Positions 1 to 8,602 of a stretch of DNA of 43,660 nt are shown one piece after another. The first letter of the stretch is position 1, and every line of letters begins with the position of its first letter. This DNA is from Anaerolineae bacterium (GTDB lineage: Bacteria > Chloroflexota > Anaerolineae > JACIWP01), in the NCBI GenBank assembly GCA_028275445.1, contig JAPWUQ010000003.1, positions 1 through 43,660 of the forward strand, in the 5' to 3' direction. A model generated the notes under the pieces. It saw nothing but the letters and a program-made list of their open reading frames with translations. It searched no databases and was not told where the DNA came from. The position numbers were made by a program, and so were the translations under genes.

Positions 1-172
1 CGCGGGCACGTTCCGCCGGCGAAGGCTTGGCAGTGCCGATATCCATATGCCGGTAAATCAGCCGCGAGTCGGCGGAGATGATGGCGCCGTGAAAGCGCTC
101 CGCCAGGCGCAGGGCCAGGGCGCTCTTCCCCACGGCGGTCGGCCCAACAATGGCCAACAAGTGAACAGGCAT
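1..172 (-). CDS. miaA: tRNA dimethylallyltransferase, N-terminal part (runs off the window edge)
   Basis: Reverse strand translates as [57 protein letters not shown], the typical MiaA P-loop and DSxxxYR(x)MDIGTAKP start. An in-frame GTG at 202 overlapping the upstream stop is an alternative start. Confidence 0.93.
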   Translation of the reverse strand, partial: MPVHLLAIVGPTAVGKSALALRLAERFHGAIISADSRLIYRHMDIGTAKPSPAERAR

Positions 173-198
173 CGAGGACGCAGTGCTCGTTCCAGTGC

Positions 199-1356
199 TC
201 ACGGCAGTCGTTCTCCGGTGCAGGCATCGAAGAGCCGGGCATCTGCCGGCGCGCAGGCCAGCCGTATGATCTGCCGGCGCGGCACGCCGGCGGAGAGGGG
301 CAGTTTCGCCACGGCCGGATAGCCGGCTGTCCGGCCGTGCACCAGCAGGGCATGCTCTGAAGGATGTGGTTCGACCACCTCGACCTCCAGTTGGATGGGG
401 CCGGCGTCATCCGGATGGAGGTGCTCCGGTCGGATGCCGAACAGGATGGGCGTGCCGGCGCGCGGCGGCCGGCGGAGAAGCGGCATAGGAAGCCGCAGCG
501 GCCCGATCAGCACAGAATCAACATCCGCCTGCGCCGGCCAGATGTTCATCGGCGGCGAGCCGAGAAAGCCTGCCACGAAGGCGGTGGCCGGCCAATCATA
601 CAGCTCCCCGAAGGTGCCCACCTGTTCGATGCGGCCGGCGCGCATCACGGCAATGCGGTCCCCCATCGCCACGGCCTCGCTCTGGTCATGGGTGACGTAG
701 AGGCAGGTGCAGTGGAAGCGCCGCAGGAGGCGCTTGATCTCGGCGCGGGTCTTCACCCGCAGTTTGGCGTCCAGGTTCGAAAGCGGTTCGTCGAACAGGA
801 AAACGCTCGGCTCGCGAGCGATACAACGAGCGATTGCCACGCGCTGGCGCTCCCCCTCGGAAAGCTGGGGCGGCTTGCGGTCCAGGAGCAGGTCGAAACC
901 GACCCCCATAATTTGGGAAACGGTCCGCACCCGCTCCGGGATTTCCTCCTCGCGATGGTGGATGCGGAAGAAAAAGGCGATGTTCTCGCGGCTCTCCATA
1001 TGCGGGTACAGGGCGTAGTTCTGAAAGACCATGCCGATGCGGCGTTCGGCCGGGCTCAGGTCCGTGACATCCTGGTCGTTGAAGTAGACCCGGCCGGCAT
1101 CCGGCGGCACCAGCCCCGCAATCACCCGCAGGAGCGTGGTCTTGCCACAGCCCGATGGCCCGAGGACAGCCATGGTCTCGCCGGCGCGCACCAGCAGGTT
1201 CACGCCATCCAGCGCCAGGCCAGGCGGTGCCAGGAACTCGGGCTCCTGCATGCGGTCATAATATGTAGTAGGAGGACGCTCCGGGGTTTCCGCCGGCATT
1301 TCCGGGCCGGCGGCCCCGAAACGCTTGGAAACTCCCTCCAGCCGGATCAACGTCAC
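199..1356 (-). CDS. ABC transporter ATP-binding protein, MalK/UgpC-like
   Basis: Walker [11 protein letters not shown]-loop [11 protein letters not shown], Walker [18 protein letters not shown]-loop [10 protein letters not shown]-terminal TOBE-like extension. The signature is LSEGERQR. Confidence 0.92.
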   Translation of the reverse strand: MTLIRLEGVSKRFGAAGPEMPAETPERPPTTYYDRMQEPEFLAPPGLALDGVNLLVRAGETMAVLGPSGCGKTTLLRVIAGLVPPDAGRVYFNDQDVTDLSPAERRIGMVFQNYALYPHMESRENIAFFFRIHHREEEIPERVRTVSQIMGVGFDLLLDRKPPQLSEGERQRVAIARCIAREPSVFLFDEPLSNLDAKLRVKTRAEIKRLLRRFHCTCLYVTHDQSEAVAMGDRIAVMRAGRIEQVGTFGELYDWPATAFVAGFLGSPPMNIWPAQADVDSVLIGPLRLPMPLLRRPPRAGTPILFGIRPEHLHPDDAGPIQLEVEVVEPHPSEHALLVHGRTAGYPAVAKLPLSAGVPRRQIIRLACAPADARLFDACTGERLP

Positions 1357-1359
1357 CGC

Positions 1360-1728
1360 CTATTCCTCCACCGCACTGCGGATCAGGCGACAGCGGAGCG
1401 GCTGACCATCCCTCGAAAGGTCCACGGCCACCAGGTCAATGCGCCAGGGACCGTCCCAATCCCATTCGGCGACCAGGTATCCGCCGCACTGCATCAGGCG
1501 TTCCCCCTTTATGCTGGTGATGGTCTCCTCCGGGGTGCTGAAGGCATTGTTCTGCCGGCGCGCCCGCACCTCCACCAGCACCAGCGCCTCCCCCTCTCGG
1601 GCGATGATGTCCACCTCGCCGGCCGGACAGTGCCAGTTGCGCGCCAGGATGGCATAGCCCAGGCCTTCCAGATAGCGCGCCGCGTGTTCCTCCGCCAGGC
1701 GCCCGCGGCGGTAGCTCGGCCGGCCCAT
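1360..1728 (-). CDS. YraN family (UPF0102) endonuclease-like protein
   Basis: MGRPSYRRGRLAEEHAARYLEGLGYAILARNWHCPAGEVDIIAREGEALVLVEVRAR; GEVDII...LVLVEV motif. The upstream extension in the ORF track overlaps rnhB and is not used. Confidence 0.93.
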   Translation of the reverse strand: MGRPSYRRGRLAEEHAARYLEGLGYAILARNWHCPAGEVDIIAREGEALVLVEVRARRQNNAFSTPEETITSIKGERLMQCGGYLVAEWDWDGPWRIDLVAVDLSRDGQPLRCRLIRSAVEE

Positions 1729-2381
1729 CAGTCCCCCTCCTCCGGGCATGCGGAGATGTTCCCCTGCACCAGTTGGGCCACCGGCGCATATGAGAAGCGG
1801 TGAATGGGGGATGGGCCATGGCGGAGCAGTGCCGCCCGATGTTCCTCGGTACCGTACCCCTTGTGGCGGGCGAAGCCGTAGGCCGGCAGCCATTGATGGG
1901 CGGCGGCCATCCAGTTGTCGCGGGTGACTTTGGCGATGATGGAGGCGGCGGCGATGGAGAAACAGCACTGGTCCCCTTTGATGATCGCCTCCTGGGGGCA
2001 GGAGACCTGCGGCAGGTGCAGTGCGTCGATCAGCAGGGCATCCGGCCGGCAGGTGAGCGATGCGAGCGCCAGCTCCATGGCTTTGCGGGTGGCCGGCAGG
2101 ATGCCGATGCGGTCAATCTCCTGCGCCGGCACGATGCCCACCCCCCAGGCGAGGGCACGGCGGATAATGGCGTGGTACAGCTCCTGCCGGCAGGAGGGGG
2201 AGAGGCATTTGGAATCATCCACCCCGGCCAGTTCCGCCGGCAGGTCCTCCAGCGGCGGCAGGATGACCGCGGCGGCCACGACCGGGCCGGCCCACGCGCC
2301 GCGTCCCGCCTCGTCCAGGCCGGCGACCCGCAGTGTGCCGGCATGCCACAGCCTTGCTTCTCGTTCCAGCGACGGCGGCAT
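1728..2381 (-). CDS. rnhB: Ribonuclease HII
   Basis: VAGLDEAGRGAWAGPVVAAAVIL, DDSKCLSP, AAASIIAKVTRD, HKGYGTEEHRAAL motifs; start taken at MPPSLEREARLW. Confidence 0.94.
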   Translation of the reverse strand: MPPSLEREARLWHAGTLRVAGLDEAGRGAWAGPVVAAAVILPPLEDLPAELAGVDDSKCLSPSCRQELYHAIIRRALAWGVGIVPAQEIDRIGILPATRKAMELALASLTCRPDALLIDALHLPQVSCPQEAIIKGDQCCFSIAAASIIAKVTRDNWMAAAHQWLPAYGFARHKGYGTEEHRAALLRHGPSPIHRFSYAPVAQLVQGNISACPEEGD

Positions 2382-2441
2382 TTGGCCAATCCTCCAGGCC
2401 CCAGGGGATCTTCCCGCTATATTGTACACGAAAACACGAAA

Positions 2442-2462
2442 CCGGGGTACTGAAGACCCCGG
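2442..2462 (-). terminator. Probable intrinsic terminator downstream of rplS
   Basis: CCGGGGT/ACCCCGG inverted repeat followed on the minus strand by T-rich TTTCGTGTTTTCGTG. Confidence 0.55.
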
Positions 2463-2503
2463 CCTCGCCATACTGCCGTTTCCAAGGAGGGAGAATGTAG
2501 GAA

Positions 2504-2857
2504 CTAGCGCTCTTCCTTCAATCGGGCCGCCTTGCCCTTGAGGTCGCGCAGGAAATACAGCTTGGAGCGCCGCACCTTGGCACGCCGCACCACCTCTACC
2601 TTTTCAACGCGAGGGGAATGCAGGGGGAAGGTGCGCTCGACGCCGATGCCGCCGGCGGCAATGCGGCGCACGGTGAAATTGGCATTGGCCCCGCCGCCCT
2701 TGCGGATGCGGATCACGACGCCCTGGAAGACCTGGATGCGTTCGCGGTTGCCCTCCACAATGCGCGCATGCACCCGGACGGTGTCGCCTGGATGGAGCTC
2801 AGGGATATTCGGATTGGGTTCGACCGCTTCCACGGACTGCAGTAATGCGTTGTTCAT
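2504..2857 (-). CDS. rplS: 50S ribosomal protein L19
   Basis: [83 protein letters not shown] is canonical L19. Confidence 0.98.
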   Translation of the reverse strand: MNNALLQSVEAVEPNPNIPELHPGDTVRVHARIVEGNRERIQVFQGVVIRIRKGGGANANFTVRRIAAGGIGVERTFPLHSPRVEKVEVVRRAKVRRSKLYFLRDLKGKAARLKEER

Positions 2858-2885
2858 CTCGCCACCCCTTCATCACAAGTAAAGA

Positions 2886-2937
2886 GCCCTGTTCGCCTTC
2901 CCTGCGCCAGAAGATACCGCCTCGCTGGGAACAGGGC
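2886..2937 (-). ncRNA. Candidate structured 5' leader of rplS (hairpin)
   Basis: Inverted repeat gccctgttc ... gaacagggc in the transcribed leader between the promoter at 2965-2993 and the rplS start. Confidence 0.45.
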
Positions 2938-2964
2938 CCTTGTGTTCGGCTGTTACAGCCGGCC

Positions 2965-2993
2965 ATTATAACATAAGGTGTGGGGATATGCAA
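2965..2993 (-). promoter_or_regulatory. Sigma70-type promoter of rplS
   Basis: Minus strand TTGCAT (2988-2993), 17-nt spacer, TATAAT (2965-2970), with extended -10 TGTTATAAT. Confidence 0.75.
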
Positions 2994-2998
2994 AAAAT

Positions 2999-4429
2999 TC
3001 AGCCCCCCTTGCCGGCCAGGCGCCGGCTGGCCCAGCGCTGGATGTCCTCCACAATACGGCCGGGCAGGGCCGGCTCATGGGCGGCCAGGATTTCCTCCAC
3101 CCGCGCATGGGCGCGCGCCAGCAGGGATTCCTCCGGCCGGCCGGTGCCGTGTTCACCCAGCCGGTCGAAGAGACTGCCGCTGAAGAACTCCGGCGAGCGG
3201 AGCATCTTCAGGGTAAGCGGGTCTTCCAGGAAATGGCCGCCGGGGCCGGCCCGCAGGATGGAATCGAAGCCCAGCATCTCCTCGGACGTGTCAATGCCCT
3301 CGGCCAGGCGCATGAGCAGGCCGGCGAGTTCCGCCTGAATGACGATCATCTCCGGGGACATGCCGACGGCGTTGTAACAGGAGCCCAGGCCGCCCATCAT
3401 ATTCTGCCCGAGGATGATGGAGGGGAACATCAGCAGAGCGCTTTCCATGCCGCACTGCATGTCGTGCCGGCCCACCAGGGAGCCCCCTGTCTCGCCGGTG
3501 ATGGGCAGGCCGTAGAACTTCCCCATCTGGATGAGAGCCGTTTTCCAGAGCATTTTGTCAGGGCTGTAGTAGATATCGTAGCCACTGCGCAGGTCGGTGA
3601 GGGAGGGGCCGGCGCCGTACAATATGGGCGCGCCCTCCCGCAGTAGCTGGCTGAGGGTGATGAGGAAGAGGTTTTCGGCGTTGGAGACCAGCAGGGTGCC
3701 GGCAAAGGTCAAGGGGGAGGTCGTGCCGGCCATCGGACAGACGACGGGGATGGTGGCCATGCCGCGCCGCACGCCCTCTTTCAGGATCCAGGCGTTGACA
3801 TCGGTGAGCATCAGCGGGCTGGTGACGGCGACGCCGAAGGAGAGCACCCGCCGGCGGCCCAGCGGCTGTCCATCGGCGTACATTTCGGCGACTTCCAGCC
3901 AATCGCGGGCCGACTCGACCGAGGCCGGCAGGGCCACGAGGTGTTTGGTGGTGTTGGTGGCGAAGGCCTCCAGGCTTTTGACATAGGCGGCGTCCGGCGG
4001 CAGGTCCGCGGGCGGCATATCCATGCGGTGAATATCGTCCACGATGGGGAGCGCGTCCCCCAGCCGGGTGTGGCGGACGATGTCATTCAGGACGGGCCGG
4101 CGCGGCTGGAGGGTCGCATAATCAATGATCCAGGGGTCAGTGACCAGGGAGCCGAAAACCCGATGCTCGCCCCCCACCAGGATGGGCCGGCCGTCCTGAT
4201 GGTGGATCTCGAACATGGGAGGCGCCAGCCGGCGCGCTTCTTCCACCAACTGGCGCGGGATGCGGACGATATTGCTGGCCTCGTCGACCCGCGCGCCGGC
4301 GGCGGCCAACACCTGCCGGCATTCGGCATCCAGGACCCGTACGCCGGCCTGCTCCAGCACATCCAGCGAGCGCTGATGGATGCGCTCAATCTCACCTTCA
4401 CTGAGCACGCGCAGTAAGAGCTTCCCCAT
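2999..4429 (-). CDS. Trimethylamine methyltransferase (MttB) superfamily protein, non-pyrrolysine type
   Basis: MttB-like N-terminus (LDVLEQAGVRVLD...) and central VTSPLMLTDVNAWILKEGVRRGMATIPVVCPMAGTTSPLTFAGTLLVSNAENL; GGLGSCYNAVGMSPE. The ORF is uninterrupted (no in-frame amber). Confidence 0.9.
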   Translation of the reverse strand: MGKLLLRVLSEGEIERIHQRSLDVLEQAGVRVLDAECRQVLAAAGARVDEASNIVRIPRQLVEEARRLAPPMFEIHHQDGRPILVGGEHRVFGSLVTDPWIIDYATLQPRRPVLNDIVRHTRLGDALPIVDDIHRMDMPPADLPPDAAYVKSLEAFATNTTKHLVALPASVESARDWLEVAEMYADGQPLGRRRVLSFGVAVTSPLMLTDVNAWILKEGVRRGMATIPVVCPMAGTTSPLTFAGTLLVSNAENLFLITLSQLLREGAPILYGAGPSLTDLRSGYDIYYSPDKMLWKTALIQMGKFYGLPITGETGGSLVGRHDMQCGMESALLMFPSIILGQNMMGGLGSCYNAVGMSPEMIVIQAELAGLLMRLAEGIDTSEEMLGFDSILRAGPGGHFLEDPLTLKMLRSPEFFSGSLFDRLGEHGTGRPEESLLARAHARVEEILAAHEPALPGRIVEDIQRWASRRLAGKGG

Positions 4430-4538
4430 TTTTCCCTCCTTCTTACGCTGGCTGTATTGGTCTTTTGTTCATGCCATCAGACCAGATTCAATATACCACG
4501 GCTTCGGCCGGCTGTCAAGGCTTTCCTGCGAAGGGCGG

Positions 4539-4567
4539 TTGCACATTTGTGTATTTTCACTTATAAT
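4539..4567 (+). promoter_or_regulatory. Sigma70-type promoter of the Fe-ADH directon
   Basis: TTGCAC (4539-4544), 17 nt, TATAAT (4562-4567), about 55 nt before the ATG at 4623. Confidence 0.75.
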
Positions 4568-4622
4568 GGGAGTATCAAACGGTGAGCCAAATTATGGCGG
4601 CCAGAATTGCGGCTATCATCCG

Positions 4623-5783
4623 ATGCAAAAGCTGGTGCGTTTCTCACTCCCCGAGGTTATCTTCGGCGACGGGGCTCGCTTTGGCGCTGTCCATGCACTG
4701 AAAGCGCTTGCGGTCGAACGTCCCCTCCTGGTCACCGATGCCGGCCTGATCGCCGCCGGCTGGGTGGAGGAACTCTCGCAGTATCTCCAGCATCACGGCG
4801 TCCCCGTGACCATCTGGAGCGCAGTCACTCCCAACCCGAAGGATCATGAGGTGATGGCCGGCGCTCGCCAGTACCTGCTCGAAGATTGCGATGGGCTGAT
4901 CGCCCTGGGGGGCGGCAGTGTCATTGACGCCGCCAAGGGCATCGGCCTGCTGGCCTCCCACGGCGGTGACCTGCACGATTACGTCGGCATTGGCCGAACG
5001 CGCGAGCCGCTCCCGCCGCTGATCGCCATCCCCACCACCGCCGGCAGTGGCGCCGATATCTCCCAGTACTGCGTCATCACCGACACGTCCGCACGCTGTA
5101 AGATGGTCATGGCGGACAAGAACCTGATCCCTGATATGTCCCTCATTGACCCGGAGACACTGCGCACCCTCTCGCCGGCCCAGGCCGCGCAGTCCGGCTT
5201 CGACGTCATCACCCACGCCGTCGAGGCATATCTCTCCATCGGGGCGAACGCGCTCACTGATTCACCGGCGCTGGAAGCGCTGGAGCTGGCGAATGCGCAC
5301 CTGGAACGCTTTGCCCAGGACCCGACCGATACAGAGGCCGGCCGGGGAATGGCCCTGGCCTGTCTGAAGGCCGCCGTGGCCTTCTCCAACGCCGGCCTGG
5401 GGCTGGCGCACGCGCTGGCCCACCAGATCGGCGGCGCCACCGACCTGCCGCATGGGTGCGTGATCATCCGGCTCCTCCCTTCCCTGCTCCGCCGCTATGC
5501 AGTGGCCGCGCCGGAGCGAACGGAACGGGTCGCGCGGGCCTTGGCTCCCTCCGACGCCGGCGACCGCGCGGTGGAGGGCGCGGTGCGCCGGCTGGAGGCC
5601 CTGCGCGCCGCCCTGGACTGCTTGACCCCAACCGATGTTCCCCAGCCGGAGCTGGAGACCCTGCGGCGCTGGGCAGAAGGCGCCCGGCATGACGTCTGCT
5701 TCCTTACCTCCCCCTGGAAACCGAACGCGGAGGAACTGGTGGCCCTTTTGCAGGAGTGTTGGAGCTGTGTCGGAGATCAATAA
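4623..5783 (+). CDS. Iron-containing alcohol dehydrogenase
   Basis: MQKLVRFSLPEVIFGDGARFG; LIALGGGSVIDAAKGI; AIPTTAGSGADIS; GFDVITHAVEAYLS; ALAHQIGGATDLPHG metal/cofactor motifs. Confidence 0.93.
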   Translation: MQKLVRFSLPEVIFGDGARFGAVHALKALAVERPLLVTDAGLIAAGWVEELSQYLQHHGVPVTIWSAVTPNPKDHEVMAGARQYLLEDCDGLIALGGGSVIDAAKGIGLLASHGGDLHDYVGIGRTREPLPPLIAIPTTAGSGADISQYCVITDTSARCKMVMADKNLIPDMSLIDPETLRTLSPAQAAQSGFDVITHAVEAYLSIGANALTDSPALEALELANAHLERFAQDPTDTEAGRGMALACLKAAVAFSNAGLGLAHALAHQIGGATDLPHGCVIIRLLPSLLRRYAVAAPERTERVARALAPSDAGDRAVEGAVRRLEALRAALDCLTPTDVPQPELETLRRWAEGARHDVCFLTSPWKPNAEELVALLQECWSCVGDQ

Positions 5784-8301
5784 GCCATTGAACCCTCCTC
5801 CCCAGGAACTGGAACAGGAACTGGACCGCCTCATCGGCCTCGGAACCATGAAGAGGCGGCATTACGCGGCGTTGAAGCGCGCCATGCGCGAGCTGGAGGA
5901 GCGGGCGGCGGCCCTGCGCCGGCGCAGTGAGGAGCTGGCCCTCATGGAACTGCGCTACCGCGCCCTCTTCGATAACATGCGCTCCCCCGTCGCGGTGTAC
6001 CAGGCGGTGAACGATGGGGAGGATTTCATCATCGTGGACTTCAACCGCGCCGCCGAAAAAACGGAGAAGGTCCAGCGGGAAAAGATCGTCGGCCACAGCG
6101 TGCGGGAGATATTTCCCGGCGTGATGGATTTCGGGCTGTTCGCCGTGTTCCAGCGGGTATACCGCACGGGCCGGCCGGAATCCCACGGCGCGGCGTTTTA
6201 TCAGGATGGGCGCATCGCCGGCTGGCGGGAGAACTACGTTTACAAGCTCCCCACCGGGGAAGTTGTGGCCGCCTACGAGGACCTGACCGAGCGCAAACAG
6301 GCGGAGCGGGCCTGGCGGGAAGCGGAACAGCGCCTGCGTCTGCTCATTGACCAGGTGCCCGTTACCATCTGGAGCGCCGATCGCGACCTGCGCGTCACCT
6401 ATCACACTGACCCCCTGTCCCCGGAGATGCGGCGCCTGGCGGCCGCCGGCCGCATCCTCGGCCGAACCCTCTATGAGATCGGCCAGGAGCTGTACGGCGA
6501 GAACTGGCCCACCATCGCCGCCGCCCGGCGCGCCCTGGCCGGCGAGACCGTACAGTTCGAGCATCGCACCTCGGACGGCCGCGTGCTGTTTTCCACCGCC
6601 TCGCCACTGCGGGACGAGGCCGGCCAGGTCATCGGCGTCGTCGGCGTCGCCATGGATATCACGGAACGCGTCGAAACCCAGCGCGCCCTGGTCGCCAGCG
6701 AGGAACGCCTGCGGCTCGTCGCCCGGCAGGCGCTGGTCAACATCTGGACGACCGACCGGGACCTGCGCATCACCTATCACTCTGGACCCATTACTGAGGA
6801 AATGCGCAGGATCGCCAACACGAAGGGGCTGGTGGGGCGCACGCTGTACGAGATCCATGCCGAGCTGTATGGGCAGGGGGAGCGTTCGCCGGGGCTGGAA
6901 GCCTCCCTGCGCGCCCTGGCCGGCGAAACAGTGCAGTATGAGCGCCACACGCCCGATGACCGCTATATCATCAACACGGTTTCCCCTCTGTACGATGACG
7001 AGGGCAACATCGCGGGGACCATTGGCATTGCCATTGACGTGACGGAGCGCCGCCGGCTGGAGCAACAGCTTCAACAGGCCCAGCGTCTGGAAGCGGTGGG
7101 TCAGCTCGCCGCCGGCGTCGCCCACGACTTCAACAACATCCTCACCGCCATCTTGGGCAATGCCAACCTGGCGCGCCTGACCGCGCCGGCATCCATCCAG
7201 CCCCTGCTGGCCGAGATCGAGCGCGGGGCCCGCCGCGCCGCCCAGCTCACCAAGCAACTGCTGGCCTTCGCCCAGCGTTCTGCCATCTATATGGCCCCGG
7301 TGGACGTGAACGCGGTGGTGCGCGAGGTAGTTTCCTTCCTCCGGGAGACCATTGACCGGCGCATTGACCTGGTGACGGAGCTGTCCGACGGCCTGCCGGC
7401 CGTTCAGGCCGATGCGACCCAGCTCCACCAGGTGTTGGTCAACCTGATCCTCAACGCGCGCGATGCCCTTTTGCCCCTGCTGGAGGAGGCCCACCCCAGG
7501 GAAACGGTCGGCCGGCCCTTGATCATCTCCGTCACGACCGATTTCGTCCATGTCGAACAGGTACCGCCCCACAGCCTGCTGAACGCCTCCCCAGGCGATT
7601 ACGTGCGCATCACCGTGCACGATACCGGCATCGGCATGGACAAAGGGACTCTGGAGCATATTTTCGAGCCCTTCTTCAGCACCAAGGGGCCAGGTAAGGG
7701 CACCGGCCTGGGGCTGGCCACCGTGTACGGCATCATCGCCCAGCATAAGGGATGGATCAACGTCTACAGCGAGCCGGGCACGGGCACGGCTTTCCGCATC
7801 TATCTGCCGGCCGCGCCGGCCACAGCCACCATACCAGCGCCGGCACCTGCCGCCACCGAAGAGCGGCCCACCGGCAGGGAGACCATCCTGGTGGTGGACG
7901 ATGAAGACTCCATCCTCTCCCTGCTCCAGCGCAGTCTGCCGGCCTACGGCTACCGCATCCTGACGGCCCAGGACGGCGCGGAGGCGCTGGAGATATACCG
8001 CCGGCAGGGGAACGAGATCGACCTGGTCCTGCTGGACCTCTCCATGCCGGGCATGTCCGGCCGAGAGGTCCTGGCTCAGCTCCTGGAGATCGCCCCGCAG
8101 GCACGCGTGCTCATCGCCAGCGGCTATGTCGCCGGCCATCAGGCGGTGCAAGGCCTGCTGGAGGCCGGCGCCCGCGGCTACGTCTCCAAACCCTATCAGC
8201 TTGACGAGCTTCTGCGCGCCATCCGCCAAACGCTGGATGCCGGCTCTTATCCCCCCAACGGGTCGCGGGCCTCGAACGCTTCGGCTGATGCCGGGGAGTG
8301 A
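5767..8301 (+). CDS. PAS-domain hybrid sensor histidine kinase / response regulator, predicted cytosolic
   Basis: Three PAS-like segments, HisKA LEAVGQLAAGVAHDFNNILTAILGNANL, HATPase DTGIGMDKGTLEHIFEPFFSTKGPGKGTGLGLATVYGI, receiver ILVVDDEDSIL...LVLLDLSMPGMSG. GTG start at 5767 overlaps the ADH gene by 17 nt. Confidence 0.93.
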   Translation: MSEINKPLNPPPQELEQELDRLIGLGTMKRRHYAALKRAMRELEERAAALRRRSEELALMELRYRALFDNMRSPVAVYQAVNDGEDFIIVDFNRAAEKTEKVQREKIVGHSVREIFPGVMDFGLFAVFQRVYRTGRPESHGAAFYQDGRIAGWRENYVYKLPTGEVVAAYEDLTERKQAERAWREAEQRLRLLIDQVPVTIWSADRDLRVTYHTDPLSPEMRRLAAAGRILGRTLYEIGQELYGENWPTIAAARRALAGETVQFEHRTSDGRVLFSTASPLRDEAGQVIGVVGVAMDITERVETQRALVASEERLRLVARQALVNIWTTDRDLRITYHSGPITEEMRRIANTKGLVGRTLYEIHAELYGQGERSPGLEASLRALAGETVQYERHTPDDRYIINTVSPLYDDEGNIAGTIGIAIDVTERRRLEQQLQQAQRLEAVGQLAAGVAHDFNNILTAILGNANLARLTAPASIQPLLAEIERGARRAAQLTKQLLAFAQRSAIYMAPVDVNAVVREVVSFLRETIDRRIDLVTELSDGLPAVQADATQLHQVLVNLILNARDALLPLLEEAHPRETVGRPLIISVTTDFVHVEQVPPHSLLNASPGDYVRITVHDTGIGMDKGTLEHIFEPFFSTKGPGKGTGLGLATVYGIIAQHKGWINVYSEPGTGTAFRIYLPAAPATATIPAPAPAATEERPTGRETILVVDDEDSILSLLQRSLPAYGYRILTAQDGAEALEIYRRQGNEIDLVLLDLSMPGMSGREVLAQLLEIAPQARVLIASGYVAGHQAVQGLLEAGARGYVSKPYQLDELLRAIRQTLDAGSYPPNGSRASNASADAGE

Positions 8302-8308
8302 AACGCCA

Positions 8309-8542
8309 ATGGAAGAGACCGAAAAACTGCGCATCCTCATCCCTCACTGGATCGAGCACAACGCGGAACACGCGGCGGAGTTTGAGCGCTGGGCCCGCTC
8401 CGGCTGTCCCGGCTGTGAGCACATCCTGGAAGCCGCCCATTACATGGAAGCCGCGAACCAGGCCCTGCAGGCCGCGCTGGAGGAACTGGGCGGAGCGGCG
8501 GAAGGGCATGCCGGCCATTCCCATCCTCATCCACACGCCTGA
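8309..8542 (+). CDS. Small conserved-looking protein with HWIEHN motif, CPGC and His-rich C-terminus (putative metal-binding)
   Basis: 77 aa MEETEKLRILIPHWIEHNAEHAAEFERWARSGCPGCEHILEAAHYMEAANQALQAALEELGGAAEGHAGHSHPHPHA, 7 nt after the kinase gene. Confidence 0.8.
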   Translation: MEETEKLRILIPHWIEHNAEHAAEFERWARSGCPGCEHILEAAHYMEAANQALQAALEELGGAAEGHAGHSHPHPHA

Positions 8543-8602
8543 GCCGGCCCATCCCTCCACAGGGGAAAGACCTGGCCCGATCCCGGGCATCGGAGGTGTA
8601 GC

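Noticed and set aside
364-1803. 479-aa plus-strand ORF opposite the ABC ATPase and YraN
   Set aside because: Antisense to genes with clear Walker and YraN motifs.
1728-1968. N-terminal extension of the YraN ORF (MLFLHRRRLHHRQ...)
   Set aside because: Lies entirely in rnhB; the ATG at 1728 adjoins the rnhB stop and gives the canonical YraN N-terminus.
2999-4429. Possible pyrrolysine-containing methyltransferase
   Set aside because: The reading frame is uninterrupted; no in-frame TAG.
5704-8340. 878-aa minus-strand ORF opposite the hybrid kinase
   Set aside because: Antisense shadow of PAS/HisKA/HATPase/REC coding sequence.
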